A stretch of DNA of 64,000 bases from Floccularia luteovirens (taxonomy: Eukaryota; Basidiomycota; Agaricomycetes; Agaricales; Squamanitaceae): NCBI GenBank assembly GCA_009739215.1, contig VSJF01000010.1:682001-746000 (forward strand), read 5' to 3'. Positions 23,107 to 34,929 of the stretch are shown here, one piece after another (position 1 is the stretch's first letter; each line of letters starts with the position of its first letter). The translations under genes were made by a program, and so were the position numbers. The notes beneath the pieces were generated by a model that ran no database searches, had not been told where the DNA came from, and worked only from the letters and a program-made list of their open reading frames with translations.

Positions 23107-26100
23107 ATGTCTGCGGACCAACAATTTTCACCCCGCCTCATGTCTTCCGATCTCGGACTTGACCCTTCCGACCCATTGAATCTCCTACTTCACAATACAT
23201 CTCAGAGCAACGACTCTTTCATGGAGGATTCCCAAAGCGAGGATGCGAGTCCACCGGACTGGTCGGAATTAACGGCCCTATGGCAAGATAACCTTATTGA
23301 CCAGTCTGCGAGTGTTACCATGAAACCATTTCCAGATGTGATGGACTTTTCAAGCCTCGCGTCGTTATCTATGGACATGGACTATAATCCAAATATGTCT
23401 GTAGAACCCAGCGCTTTACACTTTGATCCCACCAAACTCCATTACAATTACCAAAACTCTTCCCCATTCCAGAATGAGACCAATCCATTGTCTGCACATT
23501 TCCCATTCTCCTTTCATACTCCTTTGGACAAGGATAAAAACACCTTACCAATCCCTCCCGACTCGTCAAAAATACACAACCACTCGCGTAGATTAAGTAT
23601 AACATCATCGTCTTCCTCGACTGGTCCTTCTTATTCTCCAGTCTCGGAATCGATTCCTAGTCCGGCAACTGGATACAACAGTGATGCCCATCAGCCTGTT
23701 CAGCATATCGACAACCAACCCGTAAAAGACTTCTTCAACGATCCAGCAGCTGAACTAGCGAACCGTGTACGTCAGTCCGCCGGTGTCATGCTCGCACTGC
23801 CGGTCAGTGGTCAAGGTCAAAACCTTGACTTATTAAGTAAGACTCATTGGTGTGTTTTAAGATATAATCTTATTTACTGATAACTCAGGAGTGAACACAA
23901 TGCAAGCCAAGCTGCCTATTCCTCGTTTACCGCGTCACACTATGAAACCTGATTCCAAAGCCTCTAGTCCGTCTGCTTCCTCAGCAGCTTCCACACCACC
24001 TCCTTCCACACCGCCTCTATCGTCTATGTCAACGTCTCAAAGGGATGCTGATAGCAGTACGATTTCTGCGTCTACTTCTGAAACATCAGATGCTGCGGCA
24101 ATAACCTCTTCTCGTCCCAAGACCAGTCATACCACAATTGAGCGTCGGTACAGAACCAACCTTAACGCGCGAATCCAGAGTCTTCGCATGGCTGTTCCCG
24201 CCCTTCGGGTTCTAGAGGACCGTGAGGGTAACGGGAAAAAGATCAAGAAGAATGTTAAAGGAGGCGTAATTATCAAAGGATTGGGAATGGTTGCGGAAGT
24301 AGACGATGGAAGTGTCGATGTAATCGACGAGCGGGGCTTCGTAGACGGAGTGAAGGTGGCAAGGAAATGCAGCAAGGCGAACGTTCTCGGAAAAGCCGTC
24401 GAATATATTCGTGTCCTCAAGAAACGTGAAAACCGACTAAAAGCAGAACAAGCAGGCTTAAAAACCCTTATCTCTGGACTTGTCGGCGGACCAGCTTTGT
24501 TGAAAGAATGGGAACGAGAATGGCGGGAACAATTTGGAGGAGAAGAAAAGGACGAAGTTGAGGGAGAACTGGGTGCAGACGGAGATGTTGATGATGATGA
24601 CAGCGATGACGATGAAGACGAAGAAGAGGCCGGGAGGAAGAGAAAGAGGGGGAAAGTCACTGCTTCATCAAAGAAAGAGAAGTTAACCGACAAGCAGGTC
24701 GTTCACATACAAACCGCCAGTGAAAATGGAAGCACAGTTGTTCCAGAAAAGAGGAAACGAGGAAGACCAAGGAAGGTGGCACCGCTCCCAGTGCCCACTG
24801 TGACAGCTATGCAACAGGGGCATGTACACATTCAAACAACACCATCTTGGCCACAGGGATCCCAACAACAGGATTCAAAGCGTGAACAACCGCAACAGTA
24901 CCTCCTCGCGGTCTTTGCTTTATTCTCATTCTTTAATTCGCCGCTGAATTCATCCCCATCACCTGTCACGCCTCATCGTCATACTGGCACCATACTTAAC
25001 CCCCCAATGGTCTATTCTCCCGAAATTATGTCACAATTCACAACACCAGTTACTACTAGCTCTCAACTTGTTGACAACTCATGGGGATTGAATGGGTATA
25101 TTCAAGCATTCCATTTGCTCGTATCTGCCCTTGTGTTATGGAGCTTCTTATCAAGGAAGCTGGGGCTTGGTTCTGGCATCTTAAAAGGTCGATCTATACT
25201 ATCTTTCTTTACCCTCGAACTCAAAAATACCGATATAAACCGTAATGTCAACTGGTTAACCGAGGGAGAGGCTAGTGTAATACGAGGTTCGCATTTCATC
25301 CTCCATGTTTCGGAACAGTATTAATCTTTTGATTATAGGAACACCCTGCTCTCTCTATACAAGCTTCCAGATCTACCGCTCTGTTTCTTCACGTAAGGAC
25401 TCATCAATCCGAGACCTCTCGTCGCTCGCTATCATTCTCTTCAATGCTGCAAGCAGCTTTGGAGGATTGGCACATTTTAAGGCGCGCACTATTTGGGACG
25501 CTGCAAAATCTCAGATGGAGATGACACACAGAAGGCTAGGCCAAACATTGAAGGTTAAACTTTTCGAGAAACTCGTCCTGAATGAAATGGATGTATCAGA
25601 TGCTGCCGATCGTCTAAAGATTGCTCTACCACAGGATAAGACCGATGGTCAGCGAGCTTATGCTCCCATAGAAGTGCTTGGAGCAATGCTTATTCGCGAA
25701 CGAGTCCAACAACACCTAGGCGATCTCTTCACCAATCTTGTGTTACAAGCCTCAGAGGATGTAGAGACGATAGAAAAACGTGAATTAAATGCAGTGATGC
25801 AGGAAACTGTAGATGCAGCGAAAGAACTCGGCGGACACATCGAAGAGCTAGGACGATTGTTTGAGAGATTGTGGAAGACACCGACTGCGGTATCTATGCA
25901 CGACATCCGGACTGGAAACGTCGGTACCAGTGAAGAAATAACTGCGCAGCTGACGGCTCTTATCTTGTATCGTACTCTGTTTGCTTCTCGCCTGAGGAAC
26001 GGTTCAGGCCCACTGCTCAGTCCACCGCCGAGCCCGATTCATAAAGACACGAAGGTCAATTCTGATACAATGCTTGAGTTGAGAAAGGTACTAGGGAATA

Positions 26101-26210
26101 GGGTGTTTGAGGATGAGACGGGTGGGGGAATAGAGGATGCTCGTGATCAAGTTGTTGATATGATTGTGGAATATGAGAGACTTGGAAGATGTAGGATCGA
26201 GTCTCTATGA
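23107..26210 (+). CDS. sre1: SREBP-type bHLH transcription factor (Sre1)
   Basis: A membrane-bound sterol/oxygen-responsive transcription factor. ATG 23107 (MSADQQFSPRLMSSDLGLD) starts an acidic, Ser-rich activation region; the longer upstream open frame has no ATG before it. One intron near 23837-23888 leads to the bHLH domain. The basic region SHTTIERRYRTNLNARIQSL has the Tyr that marks SREBP. The loop is long, and helix 2 reads SKANVLGKAVEYIRVLKKRE. After an acidic stretch (about 24580-24640) comes an AT-hook-like KRKRGRPRKV. Two hydrophobic spans, YLLAVFALFSFFNSPL and FHLLVSALVLWSFLS, fit the hairpin that anchors the precursor in the ER. The C-terminal region (25440-26210) is helical and should bind the Scp1-type partner. 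An intron or two at about 25316-25450 is needed to reach it, and the exact junctions there are unsure. The stop is at 26208-26210. Confidence 0.9.
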
Positions 26211-26595
26211 TACCAATAGGTATTTCTATTCTGTATTTGTTGGTTTCTCGTACCAACGTATCTAGGACCTCATTTTCTATTCTATTTCAGCTACGAGACC
26301 CTTTTGTGTTCTATGTACCCCTGTTCTGCACAATGTATTTACTAAATTTGTTAAGCTACTACATCAATTATAATAATAAGATTCCTTGCTTAACCTCTTA
26401 GATTAAGCCAAGTAAGCAAGCTAACTGCCAGGAATTGAGTTTTGGTTAGCGTTTAGACACAACTATAATCACGAAGTTACAGGCAGTGAGCTAGAGTGCT
26501 GTCCGCTTTCGGCACTCTAGCCAAAGCCGATCAGGCCCTTGTAATCATAACTAAATATATGTTGGAGCTCTTGAACCACAACCAATCCTTAAACA
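26211..26595. other. Intergenic with a 10-bp hairpin
   Basis: GCTAGAGTGC at 26490-26499 is mirrored by GCACTCTAGC at 26512-26521 across a 12-base loop. It sits about 75 bases before the RhoGAP start codon. No gene recognised. Confidence 0.5.
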
Positions 26596-29500
26596 ATGGA
26601 TCATCATCCCCAACCGTCCCGACCTTCTACATCAGAGGGATCATACACGGTCCACGGCCCTGTCCCCTTATTTGACTTACAGTTATCTTTTCTGACGGAT
26701 TCTTATCTGACTTTCTTCCAAGAACGGTGTGTCTCTTGTGATCATTTCAACCCCTGTGCTAAATTCAAGTCGCGTTTTTTAGCAAACGAATTGAAGATAT
26801 ATAGTACATTTTTCTTTGTCGTATTATCTGGTATAGGGCTGGTATTAACGTTCGTATTACCAAAAGTGTGGAATCTCTCAAGAAGCTATGCAAGAAAATC
26901 AAGGCTACCGACGCGACGTTGGATGATCGAACTGACTTGAGCACAGCTAGGGCCGCGTGGGGCGAGGTTTTGGATAACGTTGAGCGAGGTATGGGACTTG
27001 TGGAATGTTGTTAACAGTATCTGAACTGAAGCTTCTGTAGAATCTCAGGCGAGACAAGCTTTTTGCGCAGCCCTCGTGACGGATGCTATCAACCCATTGA
27101 CAGCATTGAAGGCGAGCCTCAACCAATCCTATTTCAGCCACAATCGCAGGAATTAATATCATTTATAGGAGACACAAGAGCGCACACGGAAACGGATTAA
27201 AGAGGATTTGAAAGATTCAATTGCAGCTTATAATGAATATGCGGAAGGCATGCTTCCCAAGTTGAAATCCCGATATACAAAGAAGATAACAGAAGTTGAG
27301 GTAGGATTCCATAGTATTCGGGACATTGTAAACAAGTTCTCAATGTCAATTTTTATACTCTAGGAACAAAAGAAAGCAGCGAATGCTGCTCCAACCTCCC
27401 CTCTTCCTGGTACTTCCCCGCCATCTACTATGGAATATCATCATTTCAACAGTTCAAAATCAAACCCTGCCATCGCTTCACACCCTACAGTCACAGCGCC
27501 ACAACCACTTCGTCCTCTGGATCGCCGACCATCCGGAAGCATAGCTGCTACTCGTAACCGATCGCCATCTACGTCCGTGACCGCATTTTCTGATCTAGCT
27601 CTACATGGTATTTCATTCACAGTTATTCATGAATATCATTAAGTTATCTTTTGTGTAGGGAAAAAGCAGTTAAATCAGCTAATAGGCTTCTTAGACAAGG
27701 GCGGGTCTCAGGTCAAAGATAGTCTTGGAGGGAGTGAGAATCACGCTTTGCGTGGGGTTCGTGCTAAAAGGGAAGCTGACGAAGCCGGTATGTCGTTTCG
27801 CCAATGCTGCCAGAATCATCTTCACCTTTCGTAGACCGTGAATACCGCAAAGGCGTGCATTGGTTAGAGACTTTGAGGATTAGAAGGACAAAGATCTTGG
27901 AAAATGGTTACAAGGTATAGTGGCGTATCGTAAACTTTTGTTCGATTCCGGCTTACAGTCTCGTTTCGCAGAGTTTGGTAATGTTCATTGACGAATCTGC
28001 CACAGTCATTAAAAAAGTTGTTGAGCATTATCTTGATAACATGATGTGAGATTATTAGCATATTCATATTCGTTGTGATGATAACTTTATGAACTTGTTC
28101 ATAGGGCAACGGGTACCACACAATCACAATTAGCCAATCATGCTCGTAGTGTAGTGGACAAAATATCGCCAGAAAAAGACTCCTCAAAGGTTGCAATGAA
28201 TATTCCTTGGTCAATCGCAGCCGCAATACCAGAACCGATATTATATGAAAATGCTCAAGTGGGACCTTGTAAAGATTTGATCTTTGGGTTTAGTCTAGTC
28301 GACTATGCGACTTCTAGGGGTCTTCGAGAGGGTGAAATTCCAAAGATTGTGCGTGTCTGTATCGCGGAGATAGATAAACGAGGGTTGGATTTCGAAGGCA
28401 TATTCCGGGTATGTGCATTTGGGTTTCATTGGTTCAATTCCATTTTCTAAAGATTCCTTGAAAGGTGTCGGGTAGACATGCAGTCGTTCAAGCGGTAATG
28501 AAATGATTCATTGTACCCTTCTTATCGACAAGCTGATATTTTGAAACTGCGCAGCTTCAACATGAGATTGAAAAAGATGAGACAAAGTTTGCATTCAGCC
28601 AAAGGGACGATATCTATGCAGTGGCGTCTTTACTCAAGGCATGTGGATTTCAAGAGAATATCACACGTTAGTTGATGTTGTTCCTCCAGTTATACTTGCG
28701 AGAGTTACCAGAACCGGTCTTCAAATTTCCTCTTCAGGATCGTATACAACATACTGACGATCGAGGTAAAGTCTAATTATCCTTTTCCTTCATCACTACT
28801 AAACGACATTCCTTAGCTGATCATGTGTCGAATAATTTCATGCTTTTGAGATCAAAGATGCGCAGGCTTCCGCCAGTACACCAGGCGGTGCTCAAAGCAC
28901 TTGTAGAGCTTCTCTTGAGAGTGGTGAACCATAAGGACAAAAACAAGATGGATGCAAAGAACCTTGTAATAGTTTTTGGTAGCGTCATCTTTGGAGAAGA
29001 TGAGATCCCGAAAGGAGGTGATGCTCTCCTCACTGTACAGACAGCAAAGGTATTTAAACCCTTGCCAAATAGTCTCCATCACAAAGAAAACTAAATGTAC
29101 ATTGCAGGACACAGTGATGGAAGATTTAATTATGAATGCAAATGTGCTTTTCGATGATCAAGGAGGAAACTATTCGCCACCTTTGCCGCCAAGGCCTACG
29201 GGGGAACCAGTGCCTCAATATTCGTATGGATCAAAAATGACGAAGGTGACCAATGTACCTGCAACATCATTTGGGGGACAACATAGTCGTTCTTCTTCTC
29301 AGGATTTTACACCAAAGCTTCCCCCCCGACCAGCGAATAGTATTCATCCTTCGCGGGCGACATCACCTACAAGAAACCGTCAGGGACAAGATCCTATTCT
29401 TCTTCGTGATGCTTCTGTCCCGACAGAGCAACCTCTCTTGTCTCCTCTAGTTACCTTCGAATCAAATCCGTTTGAACTGGAGAGTTCATCCTCGGGAAAA

Positions 29501-29638
29501 ACTCCTACTTCTGGTTATGACGAAATTGTGATTGACCTGCTTAAACCGATCCCATCCGTACCTTCCACATCTTCATTTGTAACGGCGGAAAATACACCGC
29601 GGCAGAGCTCTGATGGTGGCTCTTCGATTAAGGATTAA
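26596..29638 (+). CDS. F-BAR and RhoGAP domain protein (Rgd1-like)
   Basis: A Rho-family GTPase-activating protein with a membrane-curving F-BAR domain, acting on cortical Rho signalling. ATG 26596 starts MDHHPQPSRPSTSEGSYTVH. The F-BAR begins with DLQLSFLTDSYLTFFQER and continues through many small exons (SLKKLCKKIKATDATLDDRT, ETQERTRKRIKEDLKDSIAA, REYRKGVHWLETLRIRRTKI). A Ser/Pro linker lies in between. The RhoGAP domain begins at about 28265 (FGFSLVDYATSRGLREGEIP). GLDFEGIFR is spliced to VSGRHA; this gives the arginine finger. LYLRELPEPVFKFP and NKMDAKNLVIVFGSVIF follow. The tail from 29155 is Pro/Ser-rich (PPLPPRP), offering SH3 ligands. The stop is TAA 29636-29638. A dozen introns are present. 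Order and spacing match Rgd1-type proteins. Confidence 0.88.
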
Positions 29639-29888
29639 TAATTTGGTGTACTGAGCACATAGAGATGTACATGTACGATGTGAATGTTTCTGTGATAAAC
29701 TTTGTAGAGCATTATGTAATCAGGATTACCTATTTAATATTTAAAGTGGACACACAAATTTAATCAACTTGTGAACAACTTCAAATCCCTGCTGGCTTGA
29801 AGGGTACTTTAATTTCCCATGTCAATCAGTATGTATAACGATACCCATTCCCTGATCCACCCTTCTTTCCGTTCTCTTCGATATTAAC

Positions 29889-31304
29889 ATGGTTTCTAAC
29901 CTCTCTGGTCGTATAGACTTCAGCCTGTTCGGAGGCGCAGAATCGCTTTCTGAAGGCAGACAACTGGAATTGAATGATGGGAAAAGGTCACCAAGACGTA
30001 CCTTCTTGCCGAAAGGGGACAAAGACCCATATGCGTATACCGCACCACCTCAGGATCCTTCGGAATTTTTGTGGTTGATGACGGAGGAACCACATCGGTC
30101 GAGGAGGATGGAAATAATGCGTGCGCATCCTGAAGTAAATCTTCGTAAAGAAGCACATACAATGAAAGACGGAGGTACTGATTATTCATTTTGAAGGTCA
30201 CAAAATTAATGGGACACGAACCTCTGACAAAGTATATCGTCTCCGCAGTTGTCATGCTACAACTTTTTCTCGCGATATACCTCCGACATACCCATCCGAT
30301 ATCTCCCTTATTTATCCTCTGTGCTTATGCCGTTGGAGGTACAGCTAACCACAATCTTTTCTTGGCCATCCATGAGATTACACATAACCTTGCTTTCCGG
30401 GGTGTTACTCCCAATAAACTTTTTGCGATTTTTGCAAATTTGCCGATTGGAATACCGTATTCCGCTGCTTTCAAAGTCTGTGTGGTTGTTTTCTTGAAAG
30501 TATGCAGGTTCTCATGGTTGCTTCTTTTTTCTTTGGGTAGAGATATCATATGGAACATCACAAATTCATGGGTCAGGACGGTATTGATACTGATCTTCCG
30601 ACGCGTCTGGAATTGCTCTGTTTGAATAACATTCTTGGCAAAGTTTTCTTCTCGTATGTTTTTGTGTTATTCCGCATTTTCTCTTTTTCTAATGTGATAC
30701 GCAGAACATTCCAAATTCTTTTCTATGCGCTCCGCCCAACCTTTGTGCGAGCACAGAAGCTCACTCGCTGGCACTATCTGAACATTGCAGTACAAGTCGT
30801 TGTGGACTATGTCCTTGTTACTACATATGGCCCCCGGCCGTTGATCTATCTTCTCATGAGCAGCTTTTTTGCGGGGAGTTTACATCCTTGTGCGGGGCAC
30901 TTTATTGCAGAGCATTATTTGTGGGATGGGCTTGAACAGGAGACATATAGTTACTATGGACCTTTGAACATTCTGGCTTACAATGTCAGGAGTTATTCTC
31001 TTTTCACCGGTTTACATTTTACTCATCGTTTTTCTAGGTTGGGTATCACAATGAACACCACGACTTCCCCTCGATTCCATGGACGCGACTTCCTGCTCTT
31101 CGAGCCCTCGCTCCCGAATTCTATGACTCGATCCCATCTCACCCGTCATGGCCAATGGTTATGGTCAACTTTATTAGAGATAAAGAGGTGGGGATATTTG
31201 CGAGGGCAAAACGGTTGGCGAAAGCTGCTTCGGTGGATACGAATGTTGCAGATACGAAAAAGGTTTTGAATGATGAGTATTCGGACTCTGATAAGAGCGA
31301 GTAG
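29889..31304 (+). CDS. Sphingolipid delta(4)-desaturase
   Basis: An ER membrane di-iron desaturase that introduces the 4,5-trans double bond into dihydroceramide, on the route to fungal glucosylceramide. ATG 29889 begins a basic N-terminus with [20 protein letters not shown] (the DES family start). It continues after a short intron with [20 protein letters not shown]. The three histidine boxes are HEITHN (about 30370-30390), [20 protein letters not shown] (spliced, about 30540-30600) and [18 protein letters not shown] (spliced, about 31040-31085). Hydrophobic spans include LFLAIYLRH and [14 protein letters not shown]. The last exon ends in [14 protein letters not shown] at TAG 31302-31304. 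There is no cytochrome b5 fusion. Size and motif spacing match the family. Confidence 0.93.
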
Positions 31305-31581
31305 GATTTTTATACCCCCCAATCTCAAGCTTTTTTGTGGACATAGGAACTTTACTTAGAGGTTCATAAAATCAATAAAACAAAGGTGTACAGTCATGAA
31401 ACTGTTGGCTGTCAGAAGATTAGAGTTATGTGATAAGATTGACCATCAATCTTGTTATGTTTTCCTAAACTTTGCCTGAAGACTTACGATCATGATCAAC
31501 AACCGATCAATTCGATCGTGGTTCGTTTGATCCCACGCAATCTTATCTCTAAGCCATCTCCAACGAAGTCTAAATTCAAGG

Positions 31582-33110
31582 ATGGAACAAACAAAGAGGA
31601 AGGATGTCATAGTTCTTGGTGCTGGTACGACCTTTGATTCTATACCCTGATATGTATTGACACGATATGATAGGGGTTGTGGGCCTAACTACGGCACTGA
31701 TGATTCAAGAGCGAGGTGTTTATGATGTAACTATTATTGCGGAGGTCTTGCCCGAAGATCCAAAGTCGATCAGGTATACAAGTCATTGGGCGGTGGGTGG
31801 ATAGTTATTATTTTTATCTAATTGTACACTTGCTATACCGATTGAGAGTTGATGAATAGCAGATCTTGTTGTGCTAACTGAAGGCTGGTGTAGGGTGCGC
31901 ATCATATTTCCACAACACTAGAAGATAAGCAGAAATTTGGTGAGTACCTTTATCTCTGTTGTGGATCTTGTTTCATTGAAATATGGCATGTAGAGATGGA
32001 AACTGAGACTTTCGATGTTATGTGGAAGATGTCTGCTCCTGGGAGTGATGCGGAGGAATGTTTTCTGCGTATCCCGCACTCGGAATTGCTTGACATAGTC
32101 TCAGAACCAGAGATACTAGAGCACATGCCTGATGTTGGTTTGCCCTATCATTTGAAATAGCTGTTGGCTGATGTCCTTGAATAGTTCACCCAGATTCCAG
32201 AAAGCGCTCTCTTGCCTGGTGCGGTCTCCGGACTGGCGGTCACCACCAGTTACTATTGACACCCCAGTCTATCTTCATTATCTCAGAAAGCGCTTTGTCA
32301 AGGCTGGTGGGGAAATTATTCGTGGGTATGTGCAACATATAAACCAGGTCATCGAAGGCGGCGCAGGAATCTTCCGGGAAGATCCAAAACCAGTTGGTCC
32401 CCCAGATGCTGTAATTGTATGTGTCGGGTTGGGTGCGCGATCTTTGGGAGGAGTAGAGGACAAAGATGTATATCCAATTAGGGGACAGACGGTTATTCTC
32501 AAGGCGCCGTGGGTACGTTTTGGCAAGACTATGAGTTGGATGGAGACAGAAGTGGTGTCATATGTCATTCCGAGGAGGAGTGGTGATGTTGGTATTTATT
32601 TTACCGTTTTCTTTATTTGTCACTGAGATTGGTTTACCTCAAGGTAGTTGTTGGAGGGACGAGAGACGTTGATGATTGGTAACTCCTACTTCTTGAAAAC
32701 ACATAAATTCAATTTTAATGAATCCAGGTATCCGAAACCACGCCCAGAAACTAAACGTGAGATACTCGAACGCGCTGTTGCTTTTTGTCCAGAGCTAGCC
32801 CCACCTCACATTCGAGAAGCCAAGGCCCAGCCAACTATAGATGACCTCCTCCCACTTGTTGTTGGAGAAGGCTGTGGTTTGCGACCAGCTAGAAGGGGAG
32901 GGATCAGACTCGAAGCTGAGATGGTTAGAGTACATGGGGGAAGGAAGGTTCCTGTAGTATATAATTATGGGTGAGTGAGGTTTTGGCGAGGATGTGTGGG
33001 TATCTGATGCTATCCTTATGTGCAGTCATGGGGGATATGGTTTCCAGAGTTCATGGGGGGCCGCTTCAAAAGCTGTAGAGCTTCTTACCACGGCCTTGGG
33101 GGGCGTTTGA
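31582..33110 (+). CDS. D-amino-acid oxidase
   Basis: An FAD enzyme that oxidatively deaminates D-amino acids to keto acids, ammonia and hydrogen peroxide. The start MEQTKRKDVIVLGAG is spliced at about 31624/31675 to VVGLTTALMIQERGVYDVTI, making the GxGxxG dinucleotide fold. Further blocks are SIRYTSHWAVG, GAHHISTTLEDKQKFE, TPVYLHYLRKRFVKAGGEII, and DAVIVCVGLGARSLGGVEDK with VYPIRGQTV. YVIPRRSGDVVVGGT follows. The C-terminal signature RPARRGGIRLE leads to NYGHGGYGFQSSWG, which carries the active-site Arg and the FAD-binding glycines. The stop is TGA 33108-33110. The tail ends LTTALGGV with no SKL-type peroxisomal signal, unlike many DAAOs. Seven or so introns are needed. Confidence 0.9.
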
Positions 33111-33156
33111 TATTTCTTAGACGCCGCATATTGAAATACCTTTTTTGTACAAAAAA

Positions 33157-33240
33157 TACCGCCGATGGGGATCGAACCCACAACCTTCGCCTATCACATT
33201 GCAGTAGGAAAGCGACGCGCTACCATTGCGCTACGACGGC
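33157..33240 (-). tRNA. tRNA-Arg (CCT), with a 12-nt intron
   Basis: Read on the minus strand, the 84-nt unit has an acceptor stem GCCGTCG/CGGCGGT and the D arm GCGCAATGGTAGCGC. The anticodon stem is TCGCT/GGCGA, and the T arm is GTGGG-TTCGATC-CCCAT with the expected GGTTCGA-like box B. An A discriminator is followed by a run of T (Pol III stop). The anticodon loop reads TTCCTA then a 12-base insert (33193-33204) then A. This gives anticodon CCT if the intron follows position 37 as usual. It sits 46 bases past the DAAO stop codon on the other strand. The tRNA call is firm; the anticodon is the best reading. Confidence 0.8.
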
Positions 33241-33393
33241 AACTGCTGTGATTGCACAGCTCCACTAACTATGAAACCAGTATAACAATATATTGATTCC
33301 CCATCCTGAAATTGAGATAAAATCCATGGATACAAAAAGAGATGTGTTAATACAAAAGGATATATTTACTCTTATTCGCAAGAAAAGAGTTTT

Positions 33394-34797
33394 CTAAGGG
33401 TCCCAATCCGAATCCGAGCCATCTAAAGAATGGTATCCGTATCCTGCCAGGCTTTCAGAGAATGGTGTGACCACCTTCGTGCCATGATGGTGGGACAAGG
33501 GTGGTGGGAGAGCCTGATCTTCCGAAGAAAGAACTGTCTGATATAGAATTTGATTGATCCTTGAAAAAAATATTTATATTAGGGGATAAAAAAGGTGGTG
33601 GCAAGACGCAAGGGGCTACATACGGTTCTGGGTTCGTCACGTTACCGTAATGGGGTCCGACGACTTCAGTGAGTTGTACTTTAGCGAGACCTGCTTCTCT
33701 CAGACAAGCCACGAGGTCTTGAGCATTATCAATTGGGTATGCAAAGTCCTCCGTGCAATGTATGACACTGACAGGACAGTTGATCTGTGTGATAAACGGA
33801 TGGTGAGTTGTCTATATGGGTATGGATATGCAATAAACCGTCTTAACTTACCAGAGATATGGATTGTAAACTCATTGGCCTCCTTTGTGTGAGCCACAAT
33901 ACGGTCGCTTTATAACCTTCTCGTGTTTTCTCGCGCGATCCAGACCAGTTTCTCAGAGCTTGAGTTAATGAATGCTCTGTTAGACTGTTTGAACAGTAAA
34001 GATCAATGAGGGAATAGCAGTTAAAGTAGTTGATTGATCACATACGCAGTGATCAGGGTACTTTGTTTGTTATCAAACAGCAGTTGGCGGATCCCGCGCA
34101 CAGCATCTCGAACAAGTTCGTGGTTTCGGTTCATTGCTGTACCAGAAGAAAGTGATTCCATCGCAGCATGTAACCAGTAATCAGTGACTTCAATACGCCC
34201 TAAAGTTATATCCTCGGACTAAGGGCTGTCAGATATCACTGTGACTTTATATTCGGGGTTGATGCATACCTCTGTGGGAGTTAATGGTGAGCATAGGGTC
34301 AGCGATTGAATACGGTCCGGATGGGATGATGCAAGCTCAAGGGCGACGGAACACCCAATAGAAAGGCCAAAGATGTGACATCGAGGAACTTTAAGCTGTT
34401 CCTAACAACAGTGGATAGATTAAACGCGTGGCGAGCAGAGGGAATATGGTGATTACTATGAGCCTGAATACATCATCAGCAGATTCCGTTGGGGTATATC
34501 TGGAGTTGCCAATAAGGCCTCGCGTCTCTCCGTGAGCACGCATGTCGACGGCAATTAGGTTGAAGCGCCTAAGCCTTCTGTCGGAGAACTGGCCTGTGGA
34601 ACTGTTATTAAGAAAGATGTGTGATATATATATAAAGACTTGCATTGGAACACCGCTTGAGCGACATATACAGAGTGAAGGAATAGGATTGTAGGGAGAT
34701 GAGGAAGGATGTTATCAGCTAGAGGGTCATTTGGGGTTGATATTGAGTAGTGGAGGGCAATTGGACCAGAGGGAGTGGAGAACTTGAGAAATGGCAT
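33394..34797 (-). CDS. Alpha/beta hydrolase
   Basis: An alpha/beta-hydrolase-fold enzyme of unknown substrate. ATG 34797 gives MPFLKFSTPSGPIALHYSIS, then PTILFLHSVYVAQAVFQ around the oxyanion region. RRLRRFNLIAVDMRAHGETR and ADDVFRLI follow. The nucleophile elbow is HIFGLSIGCSVALELASSHP (GxSxG, about 34375-34330). Then come SLTLCSPLTPTE, PVSVIHCTEDFAYPIDNAQD (acid strand) and the late GPHYGNVTNPEP with the probable catalytic His. Splicing from NPEP at about 33635 to INQILYQTVLSSEDQ at about 33562 keeps one frame to DGSDSDWDP at TAG 33394-33396. That makes this end preferable to the earlier stop in another frame at 33455. It shares a 132-base divergent spacer with PIG-A. Confidence 0.8.
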
Positions 34798-34929
34798 AGC
34801 AGTTGAGCGCTGAGAAGGGAACGGGTGAAACTTTTATAGTTTATTGTATTCCATCGAGTCAGAAGCATCGCGTGACAATTCTCCGTTTTTCTTCTCACAA
34901 AGCACAGTATGTACCTGTAGAAAACAGCT

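Noticed and set aside
24127..24693. 188-codon minus-strand frame rich in Ser/Thr
   Set aside because: It is the antisense shadow of the SREBP bHLH and acidic region on the plus strand.
33455..33712. Alternative C-terminus of the alpha/beta hydrolase ending WHEGGHTIL
   Set aside because: The splice NPEP to INQILYQTVLSS is better supported and carries a different frame to a stop at 33394.
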